NCBI GenBank assembly: GCA_963924555.1
Contig: OZ004594.1
Coordinates: 744,001-808,000 of the forward strand
DNA: 64,000 nt
Source: Crambe crambe
Taxonomy: Eukaryota > Porifera > Demospongiae > Poecilosclerida > Crambeidae
Direction of reading: 5' to 3'
The notes below the pieces were generated by a model that searched no databases, had not been told where the DNA came from, and saw only the letters and a program-made list of their open reading frames with translations. Shown in pieces: positions 19,239 through 29,585 of the stretch (position 1 is its first letter; each line of letters begins with the position of its first letter). The position numbers and the translations under genes are program-made.

Positions 19239-21470
19239 TTAAAATACTTGAATCCTAACATTATCATTGTCACAGACGTACACAAAACCATCTCCATCAA
19301 CACACACTCCCCAAGGATACTTAAAGTCACCTTTACTACTACCCTTTTGTCCAAATGAGGTTACATATGCTCCCTCAGTGGTGAACACTGATACGTTGTG
19401 GTTGCTCCAATTAACCACATACACATACTGACCAGCTACACACACACCACGGGGTACATTCAGCTTGTTCACACCATTCTCATCACAGCCAAATGAACGC
19501 AGGAATTCACCACCATTACTGAGGACTTGGATACGAGAGTTATCACTATCACTGACATACAAGTTGCTGTGTTCGTCTGAAGATATATCACGAATGCCAT
19601 CAAACTTTCCAGGGTCTTTACCATGAGAGCCAATCTGTCTTACATAGTCTAGTTCTGTGGTGTACACGTGAATACAGTCATTTTTACAGTCACACACCAT
19701 CACTTCATCTCCAACTACAGCCATACCACGTAAATAACAGGACTGTTTGCTGCTGTAGGTCTTCAATAGCTTCATGTCCTTACTCAGTTTCACAATCCTG
19801 TGTTCACTAATGTGAGCAAGGTACACACAGTCAGTACTATCAATGGCCACACCATGTGGATGACGAATATTATAATCAGATGCACTAATACTCTTCAATC
19901 TTGTCCCTTCCTTATCAAACACATCAATTTGATTCGAACCTAAAACAACCATCTCTCCCACAGAATTGATTACCATATCTATAGGTTTCTTATAACCACC
20001 AGTATTAATCACCCTGACAGGTTTGCCCAGCTGAGTAGGAGGGATGGAGACAAACACAGGGAAGGGACTGCCAGCTACTTCTTGTCCGTTTACAGAGACA
20101 ATGAGTTCATGTCGTCCACGGAGGGTGGGTGTATACTGGATGTGATATTCATTACCATGAATTAAATTACATTTGACAATGGAGCCATCAACGAGTGACT
20201 TCAGGTGACATGTGATGGTACACTTTCGTTTTGTGTCCCTCCCATTCGTCAATTTAGTTTTCAGGAACAAGTTACTGGTAGTTGCTTTGTTGATTTCAGC
20301 CATCTTCACTCCTTCACCTGATAAGACACACTGTTCAGGGTCAATTGGTAGTCGAGTTATCTTAGCTTTGATCTGGCAGAGCTGCTTGAGGTCCTCAGTA
20401 CAGCTCACCTCCACCCCTACGTCCACCTCTTCCACTGGATCCAGACTCCTCCCTTCCTTGCGATGCTCTTTGACCTCCTGGTCTATTCGACTCTCAAGCT
20501 CGGCATGCATACACATGATCTCGTCTTCAGCCAAATGCTCTATAGACTGTTCAGTGTATTCTATCACACTCTGGACCACTACACGATCAGTGGACAGGCT
20601 CTTTGCCTGCACAGAGAGACGCTCCAACTTCTGTGTCACATTTGTTGCAGCTTCTTTCAAAAGTTCTTGTTTACGATTTTCGATGATGGTATGAAGTTCT
20701 TCGAATGAGTTCACGATCTCATTGGCCACAGAATCCCCCTGGGCCTCTATCTCTGACTTGGTGGTTTGTATCTCCTCCACAGCAAGCGAGAGATTAGCAT
20801 GCACCTCCTTCAGGGGCTCCAACTGCTGAATCAGCTTCTTCTTCATCTCTGGTGCAGATACTCTGATGAATTCATAGTTATGACCAGAATGATCCTTGAC
20901 AGTGCAGTGGAGACAGATGAGACAGCTGCAATCAAAACAGTAGATGTTCATGGGCTGGTCGTGCTTAGTACATGTCTGAAGGGGAGACTCCTGAGTAACG
21001 ATCTCTTTAGCTCCTCCCTTTTTAAGCTCGTCAAAAGTAACAACTTTATGCCCAGGAAATGACTTTTTCATCCTCTGATGTGCCTTGATGCATTCTTCAC
21101 AAATGAATTGGGCACACTGTCGACAGAAGGCTTCGGCCTTGTCCCCAGAACACAACTCACACTTGGCATCCACTTTACCGAGAGCTCGCTCCATCTTGGA
21201 ATGCAACTCTTTCAAGCGATTGACAAAGAAAGCAGTTGGGAGGTTGTCCACACCCCCCTGAGGGAGGGAGGTGTCTTTACGACACTCGGGACAGGAGAAT
21301 GGTTTGTCGAGGCCAGTCCTCAGGGCCAGTCTGTAGACGCACTGTTTGCAGTAGTAATGGAGGCAAGAGAGAACCTTGGGTTCAGTGTAGTGTTCTTGAC
21401 AGATGGCACAAGTAATCTCCTTCTCAAGATCTTCCACACTCTTCTCAACTACAACCACACGCTCAGCCAT
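19239..21470 (-). CDS. TRIM-NHL E3 ubiquitin ligase, copy 3
   Basis: Intronless, 743 residues from ATG at 21470. RING, both B-boxes and the coiled coil are intact. The filamin domain lacks the two residues VD before LIHGNEYH and has a two-residue insertion (TS) in the preceding helix (KATTSNLFLKTK). NHL blades are the most individual of the five: GGYKKPIDMVINS in blade 1, VCDCKND in blade 3, YVSDSDNSRI in blade 4, LNVPRGVCV in blade 5 and GSSKGDFKYPWG with CDNDNVRI in blade 6. It sits between the two duplicated pairs, so it may be the unpaired middle member. Its downstream flank contains long homopolymer runs (A 18798-18816, G 19038-19054) that could be assembly-sensitive. Confidence 0.92.
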   Translation of the reverse strand: MAERVVVVEKSVEDLEKEITCAICQEHYTEPKVLSCLHYYCKQCVYRLALRTGLDKPFSCPECRKDTSLPQGGVDNLPTAFFVNRLKELHSKMERALGKVDAKCELCSGDKAEAFCRQCAQFICEECIKAHQRMKKSFPGHKVVTFDELKKGGAKEIVTQESPLQTCTKHDQPMNIYCFDCSCLICLHCTVKDHSGHNYEFIRVSAPEMKKKLIQQLEPLKEVHANLSLAVEEIQTTKSEIEAQGDSVANEIVNSFEELHTIIENRKQELLKEAATNVTQKLERLSVQAKSLSTDRVVVQSVIEYTEQSIEHLAEDEIMCMHAELESRIDQEVKEHRKEGRSLDPVEEVDVGVEVSCTEDLKQLCQIKAKITRLPIDPEQCVLSGEGVKMAEINKATTSNLFLKTKLTNGRDTKRKCTITCHLKSLVDGSIVKCNLIHGNEYHIQYTPTLRGRHELIVSVNGQEVAGSPFPVFVSIPPTQLGKPVRVINTGGYKKPIDMVINSVGEMVVLGSNQIDVFDKEGTRLKSISASDYNIRHPHGVAIDSTDCVYLAHISEHRIVKLSKDMKLLKTYSSKQSCYLRGMAVVGDEVMVCDCKNDCIHVYTTELDYVRQIGSHGKDPGKFDGIRDISSDEHSNLYVSDSDNSRIQVLSNGGEFLRSFGCDENGVNKLNVPRGVCVAGQYVYVVNWSNHNVSVFTTEGAYVTSFGQKGSSKGDFKYPWGVCVDGDGFVYVCDNDNVRIQVF

Positions 21471-21839
21471 GACACCAGTTCTATAAGTACTTGAAACAGA
21501 GTTCAAGAAAGGCACACGAAACTAGCTGTTGGACAATGGGCGTATGTTGATAAAATCCATTCATACCAAAAAGGGTGGGTAGGATAGATTATCTCTATAG
21601 TGATACCAATATTCACGACCCAGGCTAGACTATGGGGTGATTTCTGAAGTGTACACACTGCAGAGGCTTGAGATAAGTGAGGGACAACTTCTCTTACCTC
21701 TGCACGTATCCTTAGTTAAGGGACAGGGAAAGGGGTGTGGTCTATCTAAGTGAGAACTATTTCATGCACTGACAAGTAAAGGGGTGGGGCCCGTGGACGA
21801 TGAAACAGTTTAAAATACTTGAATCATTACGATTAACAG

Positions 21840-22082
21840 ACACACATTAACACATCTTCATCAACACATGGTCTACATGGACCCTTCAAGTCATCTTCAC
21901 CACTACCTTCTCGTCCAAATGAGGTTACGTACGCCCCTTCAGTGGTGAACACTGATACGTTGTGGTTCCTCCAATTAGCCACATACACATACCCCATGGA
22001 CCACTCAACTTGTTCACACTATTCTCATGCCAATGGCACACAGGAATTCATCACCATTACTGAGGACTTGGACTTGGATATG
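21840..22082 (-). pseudogene. Decayed NHL-domain fragment in spacer 3
   Basis: Near-identical to the fragment at 13806-14050, with the same end points relative to the flanking TRIM copy. It was therefore already broken before the spacers were duplicated. Confidence 0.8.
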
Positions 22083-22301
22083 AATGGCTTGACACCTATG
22101 TTTATTATCTATACTTTATTGTGTTTCCATGGAGCATAAAGACAGCAGCTCTACCAGGTCACATGAACATACATGAAGGGGAAAAATTTTTTTTCTCTCT
22201 CCAAAGTGGTCATTATCAAAGTGATATTCATAATATCGTTGTAGTGCAAAAACTATAAACCCAATGCAGACAGCTGCTTCTATAAAAAGCATATATCAAA
22301 A

Positions 22302-22547
22302 GGGAAAAAACATTTCTGTGAAATGAAAAAAATGTAGGGATGACCATTGCTCAAAAAAGTAAGAAAATAAGAAGGATGGAAATCAGATCAATCTTTGTTC
22401 TACGTTGGGTAGCTTCAGATAATAGTGCGTATATGTAGGGATTGTTGGCTGGATATACAGAACAAAGATTGATCCCATTTCCATCCTTTACTTTTTGAGC
22501 AATGGTCATCCCTACATTTTTTTCATTTCACGGAAATGTTTTTTCCC
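22302..22547. mobile_element. Hairpin (MITE-like) element, spacer 3
   Basis: Same palindrome as at 14276-14514, same position relative to the TRIM gene. The right arm retains the gattgatccca segment that is deleted in the spacer 1 copy. Confidence 0.8.
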
Positions 22548-22801
22548 TTACTTGTTCCTGGTCTTTTTTCCCTCTTTTATGTATAGAGTTCATTCTTTTA
22601 TGTGAATGCAGGGACAGAAATAGCATAGCAGCCCAATGATTATTTATCAGATATTAGCCATACAACACTTACTTGACTAGGTGGGAGAGATGATTCCAAG
22701 AAACTTTATAATTACCTCGTACCCTTATTCAAAGGTGAGAGTTAGGGGGTGTGGCCAACTAGTAGTTGACTTCACAAACTATAATCCGATCTCCCCTACA
22801 G

Positions 22802-22872
22802 CTATGACCTTATGCAAGCTAGTCCATGTCACCATGGAGACATACAGGCAGCTGCCCTATCATATGTTCATA
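22802..22872 (-). pseudogene. PRKDC exon relic, type B, unit 3
   Basis: Same host-exon fragment as at 14771-14836, in the spacer upstream of TRIM copy 3. Type A partner at 22126-22165. Confidence 0.73.
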
Positions 22873-23194
22873 TTGAGAGAATCCAGTACACATACTTCAA
22901 TCAAGCTATGTGTGAGAATAACCATTCAAAACGGCAGTTCAAAAGCATTGAACAGCAAGAATACCTTACTACAATAAGCCATATTGCTCAGTGCACATAA
23001 TTTAGAAAGTTTAATTTTAATAATAATAAAGGCTGCACTGAGTGCTGAGATTTTTTTTTATAGAGCCAGCTGCTATGAATATCACTTCTGGCAGTTGGCC
23101 ACACCTCTCCATCTTTTCCTGTATTGCCTACTCCCACATAATACTTTTTAAGCAGTAAAAATTCAAAATTCATTTAGATACAAGAAATCAGACT

Positions 23195-25423
23195 TTAAAA
23201 TACTTGAATCCTATTATTATTATAGTCACAGACATACACAAAACCACCTCCATCAACACACACTCCCCAAGGATTCATAAAGTCACCTTCACTAAGACCC
23301 CATTGACCAAATGAGGTAACATACGCCCCCTCAGTGGTGAACACTGATATGTTGTGGTTGTACCGATTAGCCACATACACATACTGACCAGCTACACACA
23401 CACCACAGGGTCTATTCAGCTTGTTCACACCATTCTCATCACGACCAAATGAACGCAGGAATTCACCACGATTACTGAAGACTTGGATACGACGAGATTC
23501 ACGAGATTCACTGACATACAAGTTGCTGTGTTCATCTGAAGATATATCATGAATGCTATAGAACTTTCCAGGGTCTATACCATGAGAGCCAATCTGTCTT
23601 ACATAGTCTAGTTCTGTGGTGTACACGTGAATACAGTCATTTTCACTGTCACACACCATCACTTCATCTCCAACTACAGCCATACCACGTAAAATACAGG
23701 ACTGTTTGCTACTGTAGGTCTTCAATAGCTTCATGTCCTTACTCAGTTTCACAATCCTGTGTTCACTATTGTGAGCAATGTACACACAGTCAGTACTATC
23801 AATGGCCACACCATATGGATCATGAATATTATAATCAGATGCACTAATACTCTTCAATCTTGTCCCTTCCTTATCAAACACATCAATTTGATTCGAACCT
23901 GTAACAATCATCTCTCCCACAGAATTGACAACTATATCATAAGGATACTTTCCACCAGTACTAATCACCCTGACAGGTTTGCCCAGCTGAGTAGGAGGGA
24001 TGGAGACAAACACAGGGAAGGGACTGCCAGCTACTTCTTGTCCATTCACAGAGATAATGAGTTCATGTCGTCCACGGAGGGTGGGTGTGTACTGGATGTG
24101 ATATTCATTACCATGAATCAGATCAACGCTACATTTGACAATGGAGCCATCAACTAGACACTTCAGGTGACATGTAATGGTACACTTTCGTCTTGTGTCA
24201 CTCCCATTCGTCAATTTAGTTTTCAGGAATAATTCTGTTGCTTTGTTGATTTCAGCCATCTTCACTCCTTGACCTGATAAGACACACTGTTCAGGGTCAA
24301 TTGGTAGTCGAGTTATCTTAGCTTTGGTCTGACAGAGCTGCTTGAGGTCCTCAGCACAGCTCACCTCCACCCCTACGTCCACCTCTTCCACTGGATCCAG
24401 ACTCCTCCCTTCCTTGCAGTGCTCTTTGACCTCCTGGTCTATTCGACTCTCAAGCTCGGCATGCATACACATGATCTCGTCTTCAGCCGAATGCTCTACA
24501 GACTGTTCAGTGTATTCTATCACACTCTGGACCACTGCACGATCAGTGGACAGGCTCTTTGCCTGCATAGAGAGATGCTCCAACTTCTGTGTCACATTCA
24601 TTGCAGCTTCTTTCAAAAGTTCTTGTTTGCGATTTTCGATGATGGTATGAAGTTCTTCAAACAAGTTGACGATCTCATTAGCCACAGAATCCCCCTGGGC
24701 CTCTATCTCAGACTTGGTGGTTTGTATCTCCTCCACAGCATGTGAGAGATTAGCATGCACCTCCTTCAGGGGCTCCAACTGCTGAATCAGCTTCTTCTTC
24801 GTCTCTGGTGCAGATACTTTGATGAATTCATAGTTATGACCAGAATGATCCTTGACAGTGCAGTGGAGACAGATGAGACAGCTGCAATCAAAACAGTAGA
24901 TGTTCATGGGCTGGTCGTGCTTAGTACACGTCTGAAGGGGAGACTCCTGAGTAATGATCTCTTCGGCTCCTCCCCTTTTAAGCTCATCAAAAGTAACAAC
25001 CTTATGCCCAGGAAATGACTTTTTCATCCTCTGATGTGCCTTGATGCATTCTTCACAAATGAATTGGGCACACTGTCGACAGAAGGCTTCGGCCTTGTCC
25101 CCAGAACACAACTCACACTTGGCATCCACTTTACCGTGAGCTCGCTCCATCTTGGAGTGCAACTCTTTCAAGCGATTGACAAAGAAAGCAGTTGGGAGGT
25201 TGTCCACACTCCCCTGAGGGAGAGTGGTGTCTTTACGACACTCGGGACAGGAGAATGGTTTGTCAAGGCCAGTCCTCAGGGCCAGTCTGTAGATGCACTG
25301 TTTGCAGTAGTAATGGAGGCAAGAGAGAACCTTGGGTTTAGTGTAGTGTTCTTGACAGATGGCACACGTAATCTCCTTCTCAAGATCTTCCACACTCTTC
25401 TCAACTACAACACGCTCAGCCAT
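23195..25423 (-). CDS. TRIM-NHL E3 ubiquitin ligase, copy 4
   Basis: Intronless, 742 residues, ATG at 25423, 12,009 bp from copy 1. Almost identical to copy 1 through RING, B-boxes and coiled coil (EEIITQES versus EEIVTQES is a typical difference). It diverges in the NHL propeller: GGKYPYDIVVNS, KQSCILRGMAV, VCDSENDC, GKFYSIHDI, YVSESRESRRI, LNRPCGV, VANRYNHNIS, GQWGLSEGDFMNPWG. The blade-4 YVSESRESRRI motif is shared with copy 5 rather than with copy 1, suggesting gene conversion between neighbouring copies. The last blade carries VDGGGFVYV where the others have VDGDGF. Confidence 0.92.
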   Translation of the reverse strand: MAERVVVEKSVEDLEKEITCAICQEHYTKPKVLSCLHYYCKQCIYRLALRTGLDKPFSCPECRKDTTLPQGSVDNLPTAFFVNRLKELHSKMERAHGKVDAKCELCSGDKAEAFCRQCAQFICEECIKAHQRMKKSFPGHKVVTFDELKRGGAEEIITQESPLQTCTKHDQPMNIYCFDCSCLICLHCTVKDHSGHNYEFIKVSAPETKKKLIQQLEPLKEVHANLSHAVEEIQTTKSEIEAQGDSVANEIVNLFEELHTIIENRKQELLKEAAMNVTQKLEHLSMQAKSLSTDRAVVQSVIEYTEQSVEHSAEDEIMCMHAELESRIDQEVKEHCKEGRSLDPVEEVDVGVEVSCAEDLKQLCQTKAKITRLPIDPEQCVLSGQGVKMAEINKATELFLKTKLTNGSDTRRKCTITCHLKCLVDGSIVKCSVDLIHGNEYHIQYTPTLRGRHELIISVNGQEVAGSPFPVFVSIPPTQLGKPVRVISTGGKYPYDIVVNSVGEMIVTGSNQIDVFDKEGTRLKSISASDYNIHDPYGVAIDSTDCVYIAHNSEHRIVKLSKDMKLLKTYSSKQSCILRGMAVVGDEVMVCDSENDCIHVYTTELDYVRQIGSHGIDPGKFYSIHDISSDEHSNLYVSESRESRRIQVFSNRGEFLRSFGRDENGVNKLNRPCGVCVAGQYVYVANRYNHNISVFTTEGAYVTSFGQWGLSEGDFMNPWGVCVDGGGFVYVCDYNNNRIQVF

Positions 25424-25799
25424 GACACCAGTTCTAGAAGTACTTAAAACAGAGTTAGTCGAGATAACTTTCTAAAGGTTCTCTCAAAGTAGCTTTTAAC
25501 ACACAAAAATAACTGTTAAACAATGGGCGTATATTGATAAAATTCCATTCATACCAAAAAGGGTGGTCTCTATGGTGATACCAATATTCACAACCCAGAC
25601 TAGTGATTTCTCTCCACGACTGAAGTGTACACACTGCAGAGGCTTGAGATAAGTGAGGGACAACCTCTGCATGTATCCTTAGTTAAGGGACAGGAAAAGG
25701 GGTGTGGTCTAAGTGAGAACTATTTCATGCACTGACAAGTAAAGGGGTGGGGCCCGTGGACGATGAAACAGTTTAAAATACTTGAATCATTACGATTAA

Positions 25800-26047
25800 C
25801 AGACACATATTAACACATCTTCATCAACACACGGTCCACATGGACCCTTCAAGTCACCTTCACCACTACCTTCTCGTCCAAATGAGGTCACGTACGCCCC
25901 TTCAGTGGTGAACACTGATACGTTGTGGTTCCTCCAATTAGCCACATACAAACACCCCATGGACCACTCAACTTGTTCACACTATTCTCATGCCAATGGC
26001 ACACAGGAATTCATCACCATTACTGAGGACTTGGACTTGAATATGAA
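25800..26047 (-). pseudogene. Decayed NHL-domain fragment in spacer 4
   Basis: Third copy of the truncated NHL remnant, upstream of TRIM copy 4. A much shorter trace of the same junction (accattactgaggacttgc near 29960) lies upstream of copy 5. Confidence 0.78.
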
Positions 26048-26264
26048 TGGCTTGACACCTATGTTTACTATCTATACTTTATTGTGTTTCCATGGAGCAT
26101 AAAGACAGCAGCTCTACCAGGTCACATGAACATACATGAAGGGAAAAAAAATTTTTTCTCTCTCCAAAGTGGTCATTATCGAAGTGATATTCATAATATC
26201 GTTGTAGTGCAAAAACTATAAACCCAATGCAGACAGCTGCTTCTATAAAAAGCATATATCAAAA

Positions 26265-26512
26265 GGGGAAAAACATTTCTGTGAAATGAAAAAAATGTAG
26301 GGATGACCATTGCTCAAAAAAGTAAGGAAACAAGAAGGATGGAAATCGGATCAATCTTTGTTCTACGTTGGGTAGCTTCAGATAATAGTGCGTATATGTA
26401 GGGATTGTTGGCTGGATATACAGAATAAAGATTGATCCCATTTCCATCCTTTACTTTTTTGAGCAATGGTCATCCCTACATTTTTTCATTTCACGGAAAT
26501 GTTTTTTTCCCC
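26265..26512. mobile_element. Hairpin (MITE-like) element, spacer 4
   Basis: Third copy of the 14276-type palindrome. The arms are still nearly perfectly complementary, including the gattgatcccatttccatcc tract. Confidence 0.8.
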
Positions 26513-26768
26513 TTACTTGTTCCTGGTCTTTTTTTCCCTCTTTTATGTATAGAGTTCATTCTTCTATGTGAATGCAGGGACAGAAATAGCATAGCAGCCC
26601 AATGATTATTTATCAGATATTAGCCATACAACACTTACTTGACTAGGTGGGAGAGATGATTCCAAGAAACTTTATAATTACCTCGTACCCTTATTCAAAG
26701 GTGAGAGTTAGGGGGTGTGGCCAACTAGTAGTTGACTTCACAAACTATAATCCGATCTCCCCTACAGC

Positions 26769-26836
26769 TATGACCTTATGCAAGCTAGTCCATGTCACCA
26801 TGGAGACATACAGGCAGCTGCCCTATCATATGTTCA
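26769..26836 (-). pseudogene. PRKDC exon relic, type B, unit 4
   Basis: Same host-exon fragment as at 14771-14836, in the spacer upstream of TRIM copy 4. Type A partner at 26089-26128. Confidence 0.73.
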
Positions 26837-27377
26837 TATACAATTCTCTCTGAAGTAGAATAAGTGTACAGTAACAATCCCCACAACTACCCGTATATTT
26901 GAAGCTTTGAACAAAATGAACAAATTGCAGTGTACACGAGCTAGTGATCGTTTGAAGTGCCAAAGAAAAAGCCATGGATGGTGAAGGAGAATCTCAGAAC
27001 TAAGACTTTGAGGCAGTGAGAGAATCCAGTACACATACTTCAATCAAGCTATGCGTGAGAATAACCATTCAGAACGGCAGTTCAAAAGCATTGAACAGCA
27101 AGAATACCTTACAATAAGCCATGTTGCTCAGTGTGCATTATTTAGAAAGTTTAATAATAATAATAATAAAGGCTGCACTGAAGTGCTGAGATTTTTTTTT
27201 ATAGAGCCATCTGCCTTCACAGTTACATTGGGTTTACAGTCCTGCTATGATATTACTATGAATATCACTTCTGGCAGTTGGTCACACCTCTCCATCTTTT
27301 CCTGTATTGCCTACTCCCACATAATACTTTTTAAGCAGTAAAAATTCAAAATTCATTTAGATACAAGAAATCAGACT

Positions 27378-29585
27378 TTAAAATACTTGAATCCTATGAT
27401 TATTATAGTCACAGACATACACAAAACCATCTCCATCAACACACACTCCCCAAGGATTGTCAAAGTTACTAAAACCCCCTTGACCTAATGAGGTCACATA
27501 CACCCCCTCAGTAGTGAACACTGATACGTTGTGGTTGTTCCAATTAGCCACATACACATACTGACCAGCTACACACACACCACAGGGTCCATTCAGCCTG
27601 TTCACACCATTCTCATCACAACCGATGGAACGCAGGAATTCACCACTATTACTGAAGACTTGGATACGACGAGATTCACGAGATTCACTGACATACAAGT
27701 TGCTGTGTTCATCTGAAGATATATCACGAATGCAATCAGGGTCTTTACCATGAGAGCCAATCTGTCTTACATAGTCTAGTTCTGTGGTGTACACGTGAAT
27801 ACAGTTATTTCTATCATCACACACCATCACTTCATCTCCAACTACAGCCATACCCAGTAAATGACAGGACTGTTTGCTGCTGTAGGTCTTCAATAGCTTC
27901 ATGTCCTTACTCAGTTTCACAATCCTGTGTTCCTTATGGTGAGCAAGGTACACACAGTCAGTACTATCAATGGCTACACCACGTGGATGACGAATATTAT
28001 AATCAGATCCACTAATACTCTTCAATCTTGTCCCTTCCTTGTCAAACACATCAATTTGATTTGAACCCGTAACAATCATCTCTCCCACAGAATTGACTGC
28101 TATATCCCAAGGACTCTCACCACCAGTATTAACCACTCTGACAGGTTTGCCCAGCTGAGTAGGAGGGATGGAGACAAACACAGGGAAGGAACTGCCAGCT
28201 ACTTCTTGTCCATTCACAGAGACAATGAGTTCATGTCGTCCACGGAGGGTGGGTGTGTACTGGATGTGATATTCATTACCATGAATCAAATCAACGTTAC
28301 ATTTGATAATGGAGCCATCAACGAGTGACTTCAGATGACATGTGATGATGTACTTTCGTCTCGTGTCCCTCCCATTCGTCAATTTAGTTTTTAGGAACAA
28401 TTTAGTTGCTTTGCTGATTTCAGCCATCTTCACTCCTTCACCTGAGAAGACAGGGTCGATTGGTAGTTGAGTTATCTTAGCTTTGGTCTGACAGAGCTGC
28501 TTGAAGTCCTCGGCACAGCTCACCTCCACCCCTACGTCCACCTCTTCCACTGGATCCAGATTCCTCCATTCCTTGCAGTGCTCTTTGACCTCCTGGTCTA
28601 TTCGACTCTCAAGCTCGGCATGTATGCACATGATCTCGTCTTCAGCCGAATGCTCTACAGACTGTTCAGTGTATTCTATCACACTCTGGATCACTGCACG
28701 TTCAGTGGACAGGCTCTTTGCCTGCACAGAGAGATGCTCCAACTTCTGTATCACATTCGTTGCAGCTTCTTTTAAAAGTTCTTGTTTGCGATTTTCAATG
28801 ATGGTATGAAGTTCTTCGAACGAGTTCACTATCTCATTGGCCACAGAATCCCCCTGGGCCTTTATCTCAGACTTGGTGGTTTGTATCTCCTCCACAGCAT
28901 GTGAGAGATTAGCATGCACCTCCTTCAGGGGCTCCAACTGCTGAATCAGCTTCTTCTTCATCACTGGAGCAGATACTTTGATGAATTCATAGTTATGACC
29001 AGAATGATCCTTGACAGTGCAGTGGAGACAGATGAGACAGCTGCAATCAAAACAGTAGATGTTCATGGGCTGGTCGTGCTTAGTACACGTCTGAAGGGGA
29101 GACTCCTGAGTAACGATCTCTTTAGCTCCTCCCTTTTTAAGCTCGTCTAAAGTAACAACCTTATGCCCAGGAAATGTTTTCTTCATCCTCTGATGTGCCT
29201 CGACACATTTCTCACAAATGAATTGGGCACACTGTCGACAGAAGGCTTCGGCCTTGTCCCCAGAACACAATTCACACTTGGCATCCACTTCACCGAGAGC
29301 TCGCTCCATCTTGGAGTGCAACTCTTTCAAGCGATTGACAAAGAAAGCAGTTGGGAGGTTGTTCACACTCCCCTGAGGGAGGGTGGTGTCTTTACGACAC
29401 TCGGGACAGGAGAATGGTTTGTCGAGGCCGGTCCTCAGGGCCAGCCTGTAGATGCACTGTTTGCAGTAGTAATGGAGGCAAGAGAGAACCTTGGGTTCAG
29501 TGTAGTGTTCTTGACAGATTGCACATGTAATCTCCTTCTCAAGATCTTCCACACTCTTCTCAACTACAACCACACGCTCAGCCAT
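27378..29585 (-). CDS. TRIM-NHL E3 ubiquitin ligase, copy 5 (5'-most in the intron)
   Basis: Intronless, 735 residues from ATG at 29585, 12,006 bp from copy 2 and clearly its duplicate. It shares EKCVEAHQRMKKTF, the missing EQCV segment, the blade-4 deletion and GQGGFSNFDNPWG. It differs mainly in NHL blades 1 and 2 (GGESPWDIAVNS, SGSDYNIRHPRGVAID versus GGEKCPLDIAVNS, SESDYNISCFGVAID in copy 2) and in one extra RES triplet in blade 4. It is the first nested gene met by transcription of the PRKDC intron. Upstream (29600-30300) only a decayed spacer separates it from the PRKDC donor. Confidence 0.92.
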   Translation of the reverse strand: MAERVVVVEKSVEDLEKEITCAICQEHYTEPKVLSCLHYYCKQCIYRLALRTGLDKPFSCPECRKDTTLPQGSVNNLPTAFFVNRLKELHSKMERALGEVDAKCELCSGDKAEAFCRQCAQFICEKCVEAHQRMKKTFPGHKVVTLDELKKGGAKEIVTQESPLQTCTKHDQPMNIYCFDCSCLICLHCTVKDHSGHNYEFIKVSAPVMKKKLIQQLEPLKEVHANLSHAVEEIQTTKSEIKAQGDSVANEIVNSFEELHTIIENRKQELLKEAATNVIQKLEHLSVQAKSLSTERAVIQSVIEYTEQSVEHSAEDEIMCIHAELESRIDQEVKEHCKEWRNLDPVEEVDVGVEVSCAEDFKQLCQTKAKITQLPIDPVFSGEGVKMAEISKATKLFLKTKLTNGRDTRRKYIITCHLKSLVDGSIIKCNVDLIHGNEYHIQYTPTLRGRHELIVSVNGQEVAGSSFPVFVSIPPTQLGKPVRVVNTGGESPWDIAVNSVGEMIVTGSNQIDVFDKEGTRLKSISGSDYNIRHPRGVAIDSTDCVYLAHHKEHRIVKLSKDMKLLKTYSSKQSCHLLGMAVVGDEVMVCDDRNNCIHVYTTELDYVRQIGSHGKDPDCIRDISSDEHSNLYVSESRESRRIQVFSNSGEFLRSIGCDENGVNRLNGPCGVCVAGQYVYVANWNNHNVSVFTTEGVYVTSLGQGGFSNFDNPWGVCVDGDGFVYVCDYNNHRIQVF

